Assembly (NCBI GenBank): GCA_000179315.1
Contig: ADZZ01000218.1
Location: 1 to 64,000 of the forward strand
DNA: 64,000 bases
DNA from: a delta proteobacterium NaphS2
Lineage (GTDB): Bacteria > Desulfobacterota > DSM-4660 > Desulfatiglandales > Desulfatiglandaceae
Direction: 5' to 3'
Below are positions 52,586-61,555 of the stretch, piece after piece (the stretch's first letter is position 1; every line of letters begins with the position of its first letter). Both the position numbers and the translations under genes were made by a program. A model generated the notes under the pieces. That model saw nothing but the letters and a program-made list of their open reading frames with translations. It did no database searches and was not told the DNA's origin.

Positions 52586-52614
52586 ATATTATGATGTATT
52601 TGTAATAAAGTCAA
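52586..52614 (-). promoter_or_regulatory. Sigma70-like promoter of the DUF4143 ATPase gene
   Basis: On the minus strand TTGACT (52614-52609) and TAATAT (52591-52586) are 17 bp apart, in an AT-rich stretch of ~100 bp that separates the gene from copy A of the cyclase. Confidence 0.6.
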
Positions 52615-52727
52615 TTATAATTTTATAATTTATTGTAATATGGTCAGACTTTTTGATTCTAAAAGCTGGCGCCAGGAAAAAGTGCAATCCATGCCGGAGA
52701 TCCGTATTTCGGGGCCGGGAAAGAGCG

Positions 52728-55700
52728 CTACGCTTCAGGCAATTGCGCCAGTTCCTCTCTGACCTTGTCCGGTTCCAGCAGGGTTCCCAGACGCTCGAAG
52801 ATTTCAAGGGCCCGGCTCAGATAATCCCTGGCCTCGGCCACGTTTCCCTTGAGCCTGTACCAACGGCCCAAACCCCCATAGGCCAAAGCGAGAAAGTTTT
52901 CCGCCTTGGTTTCGCTGAAGATGGCGATGGCGTTTTCAAAGCAGGTGTCCGCGGATGGCGCCTTTTCCCGGGCTGGCTCTATTTTCAGCGAAACCTCGCC
53001 CAAAAGATGGTGGCACCATGCGATATAAAATTTCATTCCCAATTTCTCGGCGAGTTTCAAAATATCTTCAAGCTCTTGTTTGGCTTCATTGTACTGATGG
53101 TTCAGTAAATAGCCTTCCCCGAGACAAACACCAAAAATTACCGAATATGTATCGGCACCCGCCTTGCGAAATTCATGAATGTTTTCAATAAGATAGTCGA
53201 TTCCTTTTTCCGGCTCACCGGCGCGGCATATTGCCAAACCCAGAACGGTCCGGGTCGCCAGGTGGTCAAGAGGACTGGATGCTTTTTGAACAGCCAGTTC
53301 GGCCAATTCGAGTCCCCGCACTGTATCGCCTTTCCGGAGATAGGCGACGCTTAGGGTCCATGTTGCAAAGGAGGACAAGCTTACGTCGGAATGCTCCTCG
53401 GCGGCTTTGAGGGCGCGTTCACCCTCCTGAACGGCATTATCCCACTGGCCCATCCAGGCATAGGCTTGTGAAACCGCCCAGCATGAATATACATAGCCTC
53501 GCAGAGAAAAGGCGTTTTCAAATGAACGAAAAGCCTTTTCTTTCAGTGCCAGCACTGTTGCGAAGTTTCCCTTGTATACGTGAGACCCCAGACACGTCAT
53601 ATAAGCATATGCGGCATCAAAAGCATTATCACAAGCCTCGCACAAATCGATGGCTTTCCGGGCGGTTTCAAGGGATTCGTCAAAACCGCCGAAGTGCCAT
53701 TCGCAGTGCCCTTTCCGGGCATAAAAGCCTCCCAGAAGCCCGGGATTGTCCAGGGCCGCGGCCACCGGCTCGTATTTCAGCAACAGCCCGTAATAATCCG
53801 GAAATTTTTCCAGGAGCTGGAAGACGAATACATTGTTGACCAGCATGGATATGCGCACCAGCCGGTGTTGGGCTGTGTTCGGCAGGACGTCCAGCAGCCC
53901 CATGGCCGCCTTAAAATAGCCCATGGCGTCTTCCAGCGCATACAGCCTGGCTGCCTTGCGGTTGGCCAGGTCGAGGTATTCGAGGGTTTTCTCCTTGTCG
54001 TCGCTGCGGCCGTAGTGGTAGGCCAGCATTTCGTAGAATTCTTCCAGATTGCCGGCATAAAGCTCTTCGATGGCCCTCCCGATGCGCTGGTGGATCTCTT
54101 TTCGCCGGGCGGACAGCAGGCTGTTGTAGGCCACCTCCTGGACCAGGGCGTGCTTGAAGATGTACTCAAGCTCCGGGAACAGGCTTTTTTCATAGATGAG
54201 TTCCAGGCCCTGGAGGTTTAAAAGCTGGTATTTCAGATCTTCCCGCATGCCGCTGATGGCCTGAAGCAGCCTGAAGGCAAATTCCCTTCCGATGACGGAT
54301 GCCACCTGCATGATCCGTTTGAGGCTTTCTTCCAGCCGGTCCATGCGCGCGGCAATGATCCCATGGACCGTGTCGGGCACCTGAAGGTCCGATGCCTCCC
54401 GGCAAAGGACATAGCGTTGGTCCTTGATTTCAATGGCGCCGTTTTCCAAAAGCGAATGGGTCAGCTCCTCCATGAAGAGCGGGTTGCCGGCGGCCCGTTT
54501 CAGGATGAGCTCGTTCAGCTCCGGGGCCGTCTCGCCACCTTCGAGAATGGCCTTGACCAGTTCGGCGCTGGATTTAAGGGTCAACTGGTCCAGCCCGATG
54601 CGGCTGAAATAGGATTTGCCGGCCCACGGGTGGGTGTACTCCGGCCGGTAGAGCAAAATCAGCATGACCCCGGCCGTGGCCAGCCAGCCGATGAAGTAGT
54701 CCAAAAACGCCTCGGTGGTCCTGTCGATCCAGTGAAGATCCTCTATGGCCAGAACCAGGGGGCGCTCCTGGCTGCCCCGGACGATCAAATTTCGAAGGGC
54801 TTCGAAGAGCTTTTCCCTTTTGACCCGTGGGTCGAGCCTGAGGTAGGTCTCGTCCTCCACCTTGAGCGACAAAAGATCGAAAATGGGCGGCAGGATATTT
54901 TGAAACTCTTCGTCAAGGCCCAGGATTTTTTCCCTGACCCGTTTTTTGACGGCAGGCTCGCCTTCGCCCTCCGTGATCTCCAGGTAGTGCTTTAAAATGT
55001 CGAGGACGGGAAGATAGGGGATGGCACTCCCGAAGTGAATGCAGCGGCCCTCCAGGTATCCGAATTCGTCCCGGGGAAGCTGCCGCCTGAACTCCAGCAA
55101 CAGCCGCGACTTGCCCACCCCTGCCTCGCCCACCACGCCCACCACCATGCCGGTGCCGCCCTTGACCTTTTCGTAGGCATCCATCAGGGCGGCCATGGCG
55201 TTTTTGCGGCCCACGAACCGGGTAAGCCCCTTGGCCGCGGATGCTTCGAGTCGGCTGGTAGCGCCGCCGGCCCCCAGAAGCTCGAAAACCGCCTGGGGTT
55301 CTTCCTTCCCTTTCACCGGCACTTTTTCCAGCGCCTTCAAGTCGAAATAGCCTTGGACCAGGCGCCGGGTGTTTCGGGAGATAAAAACCGTTCCGGGCCG
55401 GGCCAGACCCTCCATGCGCGAGGCCAGGTTGGTGGTGTCCCCCACGGCCGTGTAATCCATGCGCAGATCGTCGCCGATGGCCCCCACGATCACCGGACCC
55501 GAGTTAAGGCCGATGCGCATCTTGAAGTCGATTCCGTAGTCACCGCTGATTTTCTCGCCAAAGGCTTTAACCGCCCGCTGAATGGCGAGGGCCGCATGGC
55601 AGGCCCGCTGGGCATGGTCCTCGTGGGCCACCGGGGCGCCAAAGAGCGCCATCACTCCGTCGCCCGTAAACTGGTTGATGGTGCCCTCATGTTTGTGGAT

Positions 55701-56075
55701 CTCGTCCATGAGGATCTTGAAACACTTGTCCATGATCTCATGGACCTGTTCCGGGTCGAGTTTTTCGGAAAGCCCCGTGAAATCCGACACATCGGCAAAA
55801 AGCACGGTCACCAGCTTGCGCTCCCCCTCAATAGCGGACCGGGTGGTCAAAATTTTATCGGCCAGGTGTTTCGGGGTGTAGGAGTGGGGGGCGGAATAGT
55901 CGATCGCAAGATCTTTGGATCGATCTTTCAGCGGGTGTCCGCACTCATTACAAAATTTGCTCCCGGAGGGATTAACCTTACCACAGGCCGGGCATGCGAA
56001 TTCCATTTTGGTGCCGCACTCATTGCAGAACTTCGCGCCTTCGGGATTCTCGAACTGACACTTGGGACACTTCAT
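52728..56075 (-). CDS. Zinc-ribbon/class III cyclase/AAA/TPR protein, copy A
   Basis: This is a 1115-residue paralogue of the protein at 47.8-51.2 kb with the same order: zinc ribbons (MKCPKCQFENPEGAKFCNEC, CPACG...CNEC), class III cyclase, AAA domain, TPR array. From the start of the cyclase through the AAA domain and first TPRs the two copies are almost identical, also at DNA level. The zinc ribbons and the TPR part from ~residue 700 to 950 have diverged, with a shared C-terminus. A shared catalytic core with different sensor arms is the likely reading (inference). Confidence 0.88.
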   Translation of the reverse strand: MKCPKCQFENPEGAKFCNECGTKMEFACPACGKVNPSGSKFCNECGHPLKDRSKDLAIDYSAPHSYTPKHLADKILTTRSAIEGERKLVTVLFADVSDFTGLSEKLDPEQVHEIMDKCFKILMDEIHKHEGTINQFTGDGVMALFGAPVAHEDHAQRACHAALAIQRAVKAFGEKISGDYGIDFKMRIGLNSGPVIVGAIGDDLRMDYTAVGDTTNLASRMEGLARPGTVFISRNTRRLVQGYFDLKALEKVPVKGKEEPQAVFELLGAGGATSRLEASAAKGLTRFVGRKNAMAALMDAYEKVKGGTGMVVGVVGEAGVGKSRLLLEFRRQLPRDEFGYLEGRCIHFGSAIPYLPVLDILKHYLEITEGEGEPAVKKRVREKILGLDEEFQNILPPIFDLLSLKVEDETYLRLDPRVKREKLFEALRNLIVRGSQERPLVLAIEDLHWIDRTTEAFLDYFIGWLATAGVMLILLYRPEYTHPWAGKSYFSRIGLDQLTLKSSAELVKAILEGGETAPELNELILKRAAGNPLFMEELTHSLLENGAIEIKDQRYVLCREASDLQVPDTVHGIIAARMDRLEESLKRIMQVASVIGREFAFRLLQAISGMREDLKYQLLNLQGLELIYEKSLFPELEYIFKHALVQEVAYNSLLSARRKEIHQRIGRAIEELYAGNLEEFYEMLAYHYGRSDDKEKTLEYLDLANRKAARLYALEDAMGYFKAAMGLLDVLPNTAQHRLVRISMLVNNVFVFQLLEKFPDYYGLLLKYEPVAAALDNPGLLGGFYARKGHCEWHFGGFDESLETARKAIDLCEACDNAFDAAYAYMTCLGSHVYKGNFATVLALKEKAFRSFENAFSLRGYVYSCWAVSQAYAWMGQWDNAVQEGERALKAAEEHSDVSLSSFATWTLSVAYLRKGDTVRGLELAELAVQKASSPLDHLATRTVLGLAICRAGEPEKGIDYLIENIHEFRKAGADTYSVIFGVCLGEGYLLNHQYNEAKQELEDILKLAEKLGMKFYIAWCHHLLGEVSLKIEPAREKAPSADTCFENAIAIFSETKAENFLALAYGGLGRWYRLKGNVAEARDYLSRALEIFERLGTLLEPDKVREELAQLPEA

Positions 56076-56187
56076 TGTTCTACCTCACGTTCCGAAATTA
56101 TTTAAATACGACGTCCCCGGAATTGGTCCTATCATCGGTGAAAATATTTGGGGTTGAGGGACGTCCCCTTATTCCCTTATTACTTTG

Positions 56188-57351
56188 TTATTTCAGGAGA
56201 TGTGTCTGGCCAGTTCGGACAGCATCAAATATCAGCTTGACAGTTACCATCATTTTCCCAAATTTTCCTTTTTTATTTTCCGCAATAATATCCAAAAGTT
56301 CTTCCCGAGTTTGAGGTGGTGATATCTCTTTAGATTTCTTAGATAGTGAGATTGAGCCAGTCGGGCATTTAGAAACACAAATTCCGCATCCAATGCACCT
56401 GTCAAGACTAACAACGGCACTTTTTCCCTTTTCAACCACTTTTACAGCATCAACCTGGCAGCTCCTTTCACACTTTCCACATCCTTCGCAAGCTTCTTCG
56501 TTCACAACGGCAAAATAATTTGTGGTCCAATAATCCAAGGGCTTTGGGAGGTTTTTTTGCATGTTCAGTATCCCACAACAACATCCGCAGCAAGAGCATA
56601 CAAAGTCAATATCCTTTGTATTTGACGGCTGAAGCACCAATCCCTCTTTTTGATTCTCCTCAATGATAGAGATCGCTTCATCTTTGTTAATAATTCTTGC
56701 TGCGCCCATTTCTTTAAAGACGCCAGCCATTTCACCTATGCCAAGGCATGTTTCTTTCCTATTCGTAACCTTGCACGGATTGCCCTCTATTGATTTTTTA
56801 TTGCGGCAAATGCACTCAAGAATGAAGAAAGGACCGTCTGATTGTTGCAGGAGGGCGGATATTTCGTCATACGTGCTCACATTGTGTTGTGGATAAATGC
56901 TTTTTTTAATTGGGATGGTTCGCATTTGTGGTAGTTTTGTACTGATAAAATCTACCCCAAAAGCTTTGCTTGACGTATACTCATCAAAGTCCTTTATAAA
57001 TTCAGGGGTCAGATTCTTCTGTTGAAATTCATACATCCCTACAACCAGCGGCAAGCAACAATAATGGTTTTTAGCATTTTTTGTTTTTCTTTCAACACCG
57101 CCCTTTTTCAAAATTCGTTCAAGAATCTCTTCTAATTCTTGTTCGGATTTAACGACAGCCTGAGCCTTTTTGAAAATGGTATTTACCGGTTCGAATTTGT
57201 AACTCAAAAAGGTGACAATTTCGGCCTCTTCGGGAGAAAATATGTGTTTTAAAATTCTTATCTCTGCCCCTGACTTCGTTGAGGGAAATCCGATAGCTTG
57301 GTTATTCAAATGTCGTTGCAGTTTGTTATAAACTTGGTCGGTTGATTCCAT
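56188..57351 (-). CDS. Ferredoxin-type Fe-S protein with extra cysteine cluster
   Basis: From the ATG at 57351 (GGAGGGAGCAG upstream) this is 387 residues. The C-terminal part holds two 4Fe-4S motifs (CEGCGKCERSCQVDA and CIGCGICVSKCPTGS). Before them lies a dense cysteine run FVCSCCGCCCGILNM near residue 260, and near residue 195 CICRNKKSIEGNPC and TCLGIGEMAG. The N-terminal ~110 residues contain a helix-turn-helix-like stretch (FSPEEAEIVTFLSYKF). It may move electrons or sense redox state; I cannot name the family firmly. It is alone, ~110 bp from the cyclase gene. Confidence 0.72.
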   Translation of the reverse strand: MESTDQVYNKLQRHLNNQAIGFPSTKSGAEIRILKHIFSPEEAEIVTFLSYKFEPVNTIFKKAQAVVKSEQELEEILERILKKGGVERKTKNAKNHYCCLPLVVGMYEFQQKNLTPEFIKDFDEYTSSKAFGVDFISTKLPQMRTIPIKKSIYPQHNVSTYDEISALLQQSDGPFFILECICRNKKSIEGNPCKVTNRKETCLGIGEMAGVFKEMGAARIINKDEAISIIEENQKEGLVLQPSNTKDIDFVCSCCGCCCGILNMQKNLPKPLDYWTTNYFAVVNEEACEGCGKCERSCQVDAVKVVEKGKSAVVSLDRCIGCGICVSKCPTGSISLSKKSKEISPPQTREELLDIIAENKKGKFGKMMVTVKLIFDAVRTGQTHLLK

Positions 57352-57402
57352 TCTGCTCCCTCCTTTTGCTCCCATCAATACCTCAAATGCGGTGTTATCC
57401 AT

Positions 57403-57656
57403 AAAAGCAACAATTAAGCCAACGTACCGATGCTTGTGAGCCCAATTTCGGTGGATATGCTCTTAAACACTCTTTTGAGATTTCCACTTTTTGATTTATC
57501 GATTTGTATTGTATGGAGGCATGTAACCTCTCTTCTTGATCAAAGGCCGTCCATTTTCATATACGCAAAGGGGGCAAATTCCATCGGATCAACTTCATCC
57601 TAAATTTTCGAGTTCGGGGACACCTATGCCGCCCTCATTTTGATTGTAAGTTGGAA
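57403..57656. other. Intergenic region with no recognised feature
   Basis: This AT-rich gap of ~250 bp separates the Fe-S protein gene from the PI-PLC-like gene. No open frame, hairpin with T-run or repeat stands out. Confidence 0.4.
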
Positions 57657-58706
57657 TTACTTAATCTCTACAAGACCATCTATCGCTAACAGTTCCAGGT
57701 TTTTTGTAATTTGAAAAGGTGGTTCATCGTACACTCCGGCATGAATGAGTATTCTGGTTCCAGGACAAATCTTCTCAAGTGAAACCGCTGCACTCACCGA
57801 GTGAAAAGGATTACCGAATGTCCCGTATTCCGAGGTAGAGGCGTTATTGTCCACCACGATTGGACTGGGGGCCTGCACGTGTGCAAATGACCAGGGCTGG
57901 TCTATGTAGTCAGTACAGAGGATATTGAATCCCAAATTGGCAGCACTCACCCACTCGGAGGAAGTTGTCAAGTCATACCTCCGCCAGAGATATTGATCAT
58001 TCGGATCGATAGTGACACCACCCATGTCAAAGCTATCTAAACTGATAAAGCCGATGTGCTGAACGGGATGCTTTGTAGTGTTAGTGGCATCAGCGTAGCT
58101 GGCTTCGCTCATAAACAAATAATCATCAACCGGTTTTGCATCGTTTTCGTCGAAAATTGCAATATAACGCTTGCCCCGATCGAGAAGCTCCTGGTAGCTG
58201 GGCCAGACTTTGCCATCAATATTTCTCCATTCTGATGCCCGATAAAGTTTATTGCCGAAGTAACTCTTCAATTTAGCCACCAGCAGATCGATCACCTCGT
58301 ACGGCTGATCATCATCGAATTTACATTGACACAAAAAGGGGGGGACCGGGATTGTCTGATCTTTGATATCGAACCAAATAAACGTCAGACGCTCCTGGGA
58401 TGAAGCGGCACTAGCTATCTGTTCTAACGCGTTATCAAGCCCATAATCGCTATCAGAACACAAATGCTTGACCTTCAGAACGTTGTTTTGCATGCAGATA
58501 TCGATTTCAATAAACCAGGTGTTCCAGTCATCGATCTGGCTGGTGATGGATACGCTTTTGTCGTAGGAGTTGTGGCTGCCTTTGAATGCAGAATGCCCAA
58601 GTCCCTGGGCGCTGCCGCAACGCGTTTCAAGAAGCAAAAAAAACACAAGACCTGTGAAAACAATATTCAAAAATTTTATTTGGTTATGTCGTCTTATGCA
58701 TCTCAT
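57657..58706 (-). CDS. Exported PI-PLC-like phosphodiesterase
   Basis: This 349-residue protein has a signal peptide (LNIVFTGLVFFLLLETRCGS) and the PI-PLC/GDPD-like barrel start SAFKGSHNSYDKSVSITSQI with the catalytic histidine, then WFIEIDICMQNNVLKVKHLC, matching calcium-dependent PI-PLC-like bacterial proteins. The last ~65 residues form a separate module (VVDNNASTSEYGTFGNPFHS, then GTRILIHAGVYDEPPFQITK) like the first coil of a right-handed beta-helix. The next gene upstream in the operon ends with a similar module. It would cleave inositol- or glycerol-phosphodiesters outside the cell (inference). Confidence 0.68.
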   Translation of the reverse strand: MRCIRRHNQIKFLNIVFTGLVFFLLLETRCGSAQGLGHSAFKGSHNSYDKSVSITSQIDDWNTWFIEIDICMQNNVLKVKHLCSDSDYGLDNALEQIASAASSQERLTFIWFDIKDQTIPVPPFLCQCKFDDDQPYEVIDLLVAKLKSYFGNKLYRASEWRNIDGKVWPSYQELLDRGKRYIAIFDENDAKPVDDYLFMSEASYADATNTTKHPVQHIGFISLDSFDMGGVTIDPNDQYLWRRYDLTTSSEWVSAANLGFNILCTDYIDQPWSFAHVQAPSPIVVDNNASTSEYGTFGNPFHSVSAAVSLEKICPGTRILIHAGVYDEPPFQITKNLELLAIDGLVEIK

Positions 58707-58789
58707 TATGTTCTACTTTCGGCACTGAGTTAGTTGTGGCAGCTACTGAAGTGTCGCAGGCACCAAGACCAGATGATAGTGATCAATTC

Positions 58790-59995
58790 TTATCTTGTCG
58801 TGCCTATCTTGACCAGTCCCCCGTCAGAAAGCAACTGCATCCTCAGAGAGATTGTAAGAGTTTCTGGATACGAACCGGTTTTGATTTTGATCCGCGCCCC
58901 ATTCCAATGGTAATGCTCGATAAGATTGACGGCGCCAATGACGGTTTTTTTCGGATCAAACGGCCTGCCCCAATCCCTATCATTGCCATTTATACCGTCA
59001 ACAGTGATGGTCTGCGTATAATGCTTGAGGTAGATTTCATCCGCACTACCATCGTTATCCACCATAAAAACATGAAGTTGGCCTGTAATTTTTGGTGCTT
59101 CCGGCGCTTGGTCGTCGTCCAGATCCCAAATGGTTATTCCTTCCGGCTCATCCCTATTATCAAACCACCCGCCAGGATGGAATTCATAGTTGAAAAGACC
59201 ATCTCCATTCGTGGAACGAATTACCCTTCTCCCGGTTTGCAAATCAAATACATTTATGCCATCATTTGCATAATGGTCATCATAAAGACCAGATACAAGA
59301 TATAACAGGCTCCCACTTTCTGTTATCACCCCTCCCTGCTGATGATTTATAGCTAGTAGATTTTGGGATTCATCACGAAATGTAAACATACCCATTGGGT
59401 ATATTTTCACCTCATTTGGTATAAGATCCCATTTCAGTTTGTAAATAAGACATTTAGTATTTTGCTCACTTTGAGCATACACATTACCGTCGGGATCGAT
59501 TGCAGCCCATCCTGATCCGGCACTCAACTCGGCATATCCTACATAACCAAGGTCACTGGATCGAAAAACAGCTAAAATCCCAACCGGACCTCCTGTCACC
59601 GGTATGACAAGGTAACCCTTATTATCGTATTTTTTATTCTTATAGTAAGTTAGGTCTCCAAAATGATTATACCCCTTGCTTGCGAGTTCGGGGATCTCGT
59701 CAAGTATAATCCGTTTAACTCCATCGGCATTAGGCGATACGGAACTGAGATCGTAAGTTGCCGGAATTTTCCATAATGACCGTTCTGCTGGATCGCTATC
59801 GTCTGGGTCCGACTGAGTGATAAACCAATTTTCATCATCATGGGTTATTCCTTGAACGTCTTCGTGATATCCAGGGTTGGCATTAGAAGGATAGTCGCCT
59901 AGACATTGATAGTAGCTATCACAACTCTCCTGAGCAATTCCAATTCTTGGAAGGCTCATAAGGAAAAATATTATTATGGCCAATAGAGTTTTCAT
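58790..59995 (-). CDS. Exported beta-propeller-like protein with shared C-terminal module
   Basis: This 401-residue protein has a signal peptide (MKTLLAIIIFFLMSLPRIGI) and repeated short beta-stretches of propeller type (QGITHDDENWFITQSD, AAIDPDGNVYAQSEQN, LYLVSGLYDDHYANDGINVF). Its last ~70 residues (ITVDGINGNDRDWGRPFD, then GARIKIKTGSYPETLTI) match the ending of the PI-PLC-like protein next door. Family unknown; it is likely to be exported and to bind a surface or ligand. The two genes are 83 bp apart. Confidence 0.62.
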   Translation of the reverse strand: MKTLLAIIIFFLMSLPRIGIAQESCDSYYQCLGDYPSNANPGYHEDVQGITHDDENWFITQSDPDDSDPAERSLWKIPATYDLSSVSPNADGVKRIILDEIPELASKGYNHFGDLTYYKNKKYDNKGYLVIPVTGGPVGILAVFRSSDLGYVGYAELSAGSGWAAIDPDGNVYAQSEQNTKCLIYKLKWDLIPNEVKIYPMGMFTFRDESQNLLAINHQQGGVITESGSLLYLVSGLYDDHYANDGINVFDLQTGRRVIRSTNGDGLFNYEFHPGGWFDNRDEPEGITIWDLDDDQAPEAPKITGQLHVFMVDNDGSADEIYLKHYTQTITVDGINGNDRDWGRPFDPKKTVIGAVNLIEHYHWNGARIKIKTGSYPETLTISLRMQLLSDGGLVKIGTTR

Positions 59996-60090
59996 ATAAA
60001 AAAATTGTTGCCTCCAGGTATTACAGAGCTCAATCGGTTTTGTGGATTATTGAAATTACTGATGTCCTCTTCCATTCGATACAATCCATA

Positions 60091-61392
60091 CTATTGGAGC
60101 GTTACCAGAACAAGCACCAAGCCTTTGCCCTTATCCAACGGAGACATTGCTTTTCCGAGGATCGCTCCCTGAGCGCGGGAATAATCGTTCACCCTCATGG
60201 CATGACCGGGTACATTCGACGTGGTAAGCAGATCTCCTGGTTTAATGGGGCCGTTCTCAGCGTCAGCCAGACAATAAACCCGACCGGATATAGCGACCGC
60301 GCGACTCCCGTTGGCTATAGTTCCCGTTTGGCCGAGGACCATACCTGTTTCGATTCCACCCGCACCGCTGATGATTCCCACAACCTTGCGGTCGTAGATC
60401 TGCTGTGCAAGCATAAGGCCACCAGGACGTCCAGGGTCAATGCTCACCACCATCCCCGGTAAGGGGTCCAGTTTTTCTGCCCCTTTATTAACATCAAACC
60501 GCTCTGAAATATCTGCGCCGCCCCGGATTTCGAGTATGGTGGTACTCACACCGCCCTCATTCCATATACGGCCAGAGTTTTCCACGATAAAATCGTGTTC
60601 TCCGCCATCCCCCCCGAAACCTTTGATGAGCGCGCCACTTCCGTCATTGGAGAAGACGGCGGTGGCGTCATCACTGTTTGGACTGTCATTCTTGGCATGA
60701 ATCGCAATCCCGTGCACACTTGCAGCTGTAGTGTAAAGCACAGCACCGGCAAGTCGTTCTCCTTTGAGGGAAGAGAAAAATCCAGCATGCTGCGAAACAG
60801 ACAAGGTTTCTCCATAAACACCAACTCCTGCAAAGCTCTTGCCGTAGATCCCGATAGCACTGGTAGAGCTGAACCCATTGACCCCAGCCTTAAAACTGTT
60901 AGTGCTTTTGGTGTAACCGTATACACCATAACCAGTTTCCGATTTGCCCACGACCCCATCTTTGTGAACACTGGTCCCATAGACTCCTACACCGTTAGTG
61001 TTTTTTCCGTAAACGCCGTAACTGTTCTCTCCGCCGAGCGAAAGCCCGTAAACGCCCGTACCGGTCGTTCCATTGACAACACCATTCACACCGACGCCGG
61101 AATCCTTGTAAGCTTCAAAATAGCCACCGAAATTTATCCCACTGCCAGCTGTCGTGGCAAGGCCGCGCACGGCAATGTTTCCAGAAGTAGTAGCGTCTAT
61201 ACCCATGCCACCTCCACCATTGTTGATGGTCAAAATGGGATCAGAACTGATGGCATTTAGGCTGTCACCGGTGCTGTTGACATATCGTGAATCGTAAAGA
61301 TCATTGTCGCCTGCTACATGCTTTGGCCAGAAAGAGCTTGATAGAATAAAAATCGTAGTAAGCCCTAAAATAATTTTTACCTTAATATTCAT
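60091..61392 (-). CDS. Exported GVYG-repeat protein
   Basis: From the ATG at 61392 (GGGGGAAG upstream) this is 433 residues: a signal peptide (IILGLTTIFILSSSFW), a central array of short repeats at ~90-190 of the type G-(V/I)-YG (GTGVYGLSLG, SYGVYGKNTNGVGVYG, GYGVYGYTKS, AIGIYGKSFAGVGVYGETLS), and a C-terminal part with GADISERFDVNKG and VVGIISGAGGIETGMVLGQT. The repeats suggest a trimeric beta-structured fibre like phage tail-fibre or adhesin stalks, and the end resembles an autoproteolytic chaperone-type domain (inference). Confidence 0.6.
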   Translation of the reverse strand: MNIKVKIILGLTTIFILSSSFWPKHVAGDNDLYDSRYVNSTGDSLNAISSDPILTINNGGGGMGIDATTSGNIAVRGLATTAGSGINFGGYFEAYKDSGVGVNGVVNGTTGTGVYGLSLGGENSYGVYGKNTNGVGVYGTSVHKDGVVGKSETGYGVYGYTKSTNSFKAGVNGFSSTSAIGIYGKSFAGVGVYGETLSVSQHAGFFSSLKGERLAGAVLYTTAASVHGIAIHAKNDSPNSDDATAVFSNDGSGALIKGFGGDGGEHDFIVENSGRIWNEGGVSTTILEIRGGADISERFDVNKGAEKLDPLPGMVVSIDPGRPGGLMLAQQIYDRKVVGIISGAGGIETGMVLGQTGTIANGSRAVAISGRVYCLADAENGPIKPGDLLTTSNVPGHAMRVNDYSRAQGAILGKAMSPLDKGKGLVLVLVTLQ

Positions 61393-61555
61393 GTTCTTCC
61401 CCCTATTAGCGTTCTTTGTCATGAGATGGTCTTAATCTTCCGCTATAGTGCCTATAATGAGTATAAAAGAATCATAGTAACAGCCTAAGGGTCTTCATTC
61501 TTTACAGTTTTCTGGGACAATGTGAAGAATGAAGACCTGAGACTCTATTTCTTTA

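Larger units (their letters stand above)
47794..56075 (-). repeat. Tandem gene duplication of cyclase/AAA/TPR genes with an inserted ATPase gene
   Basis: The stretch ~49200-50950 repeats almost base for base at ~54120-55870, same strand, about 4.9 kb apart. Similarity weakens at 48470-48800 against 53400-53740 and at the zinc-ribbon ends. The unit between (51.2-52.6 kb) holds the DUF4143 ATPase, absent on the other sides. Confidence 0.85.

Noticed and set aside
60500-61100. Short repeated units as a possible CRISPR array
   Set aside because: The repeats are protein-coding GVYG units of varying length and sequence, without constant repeats and spacers.
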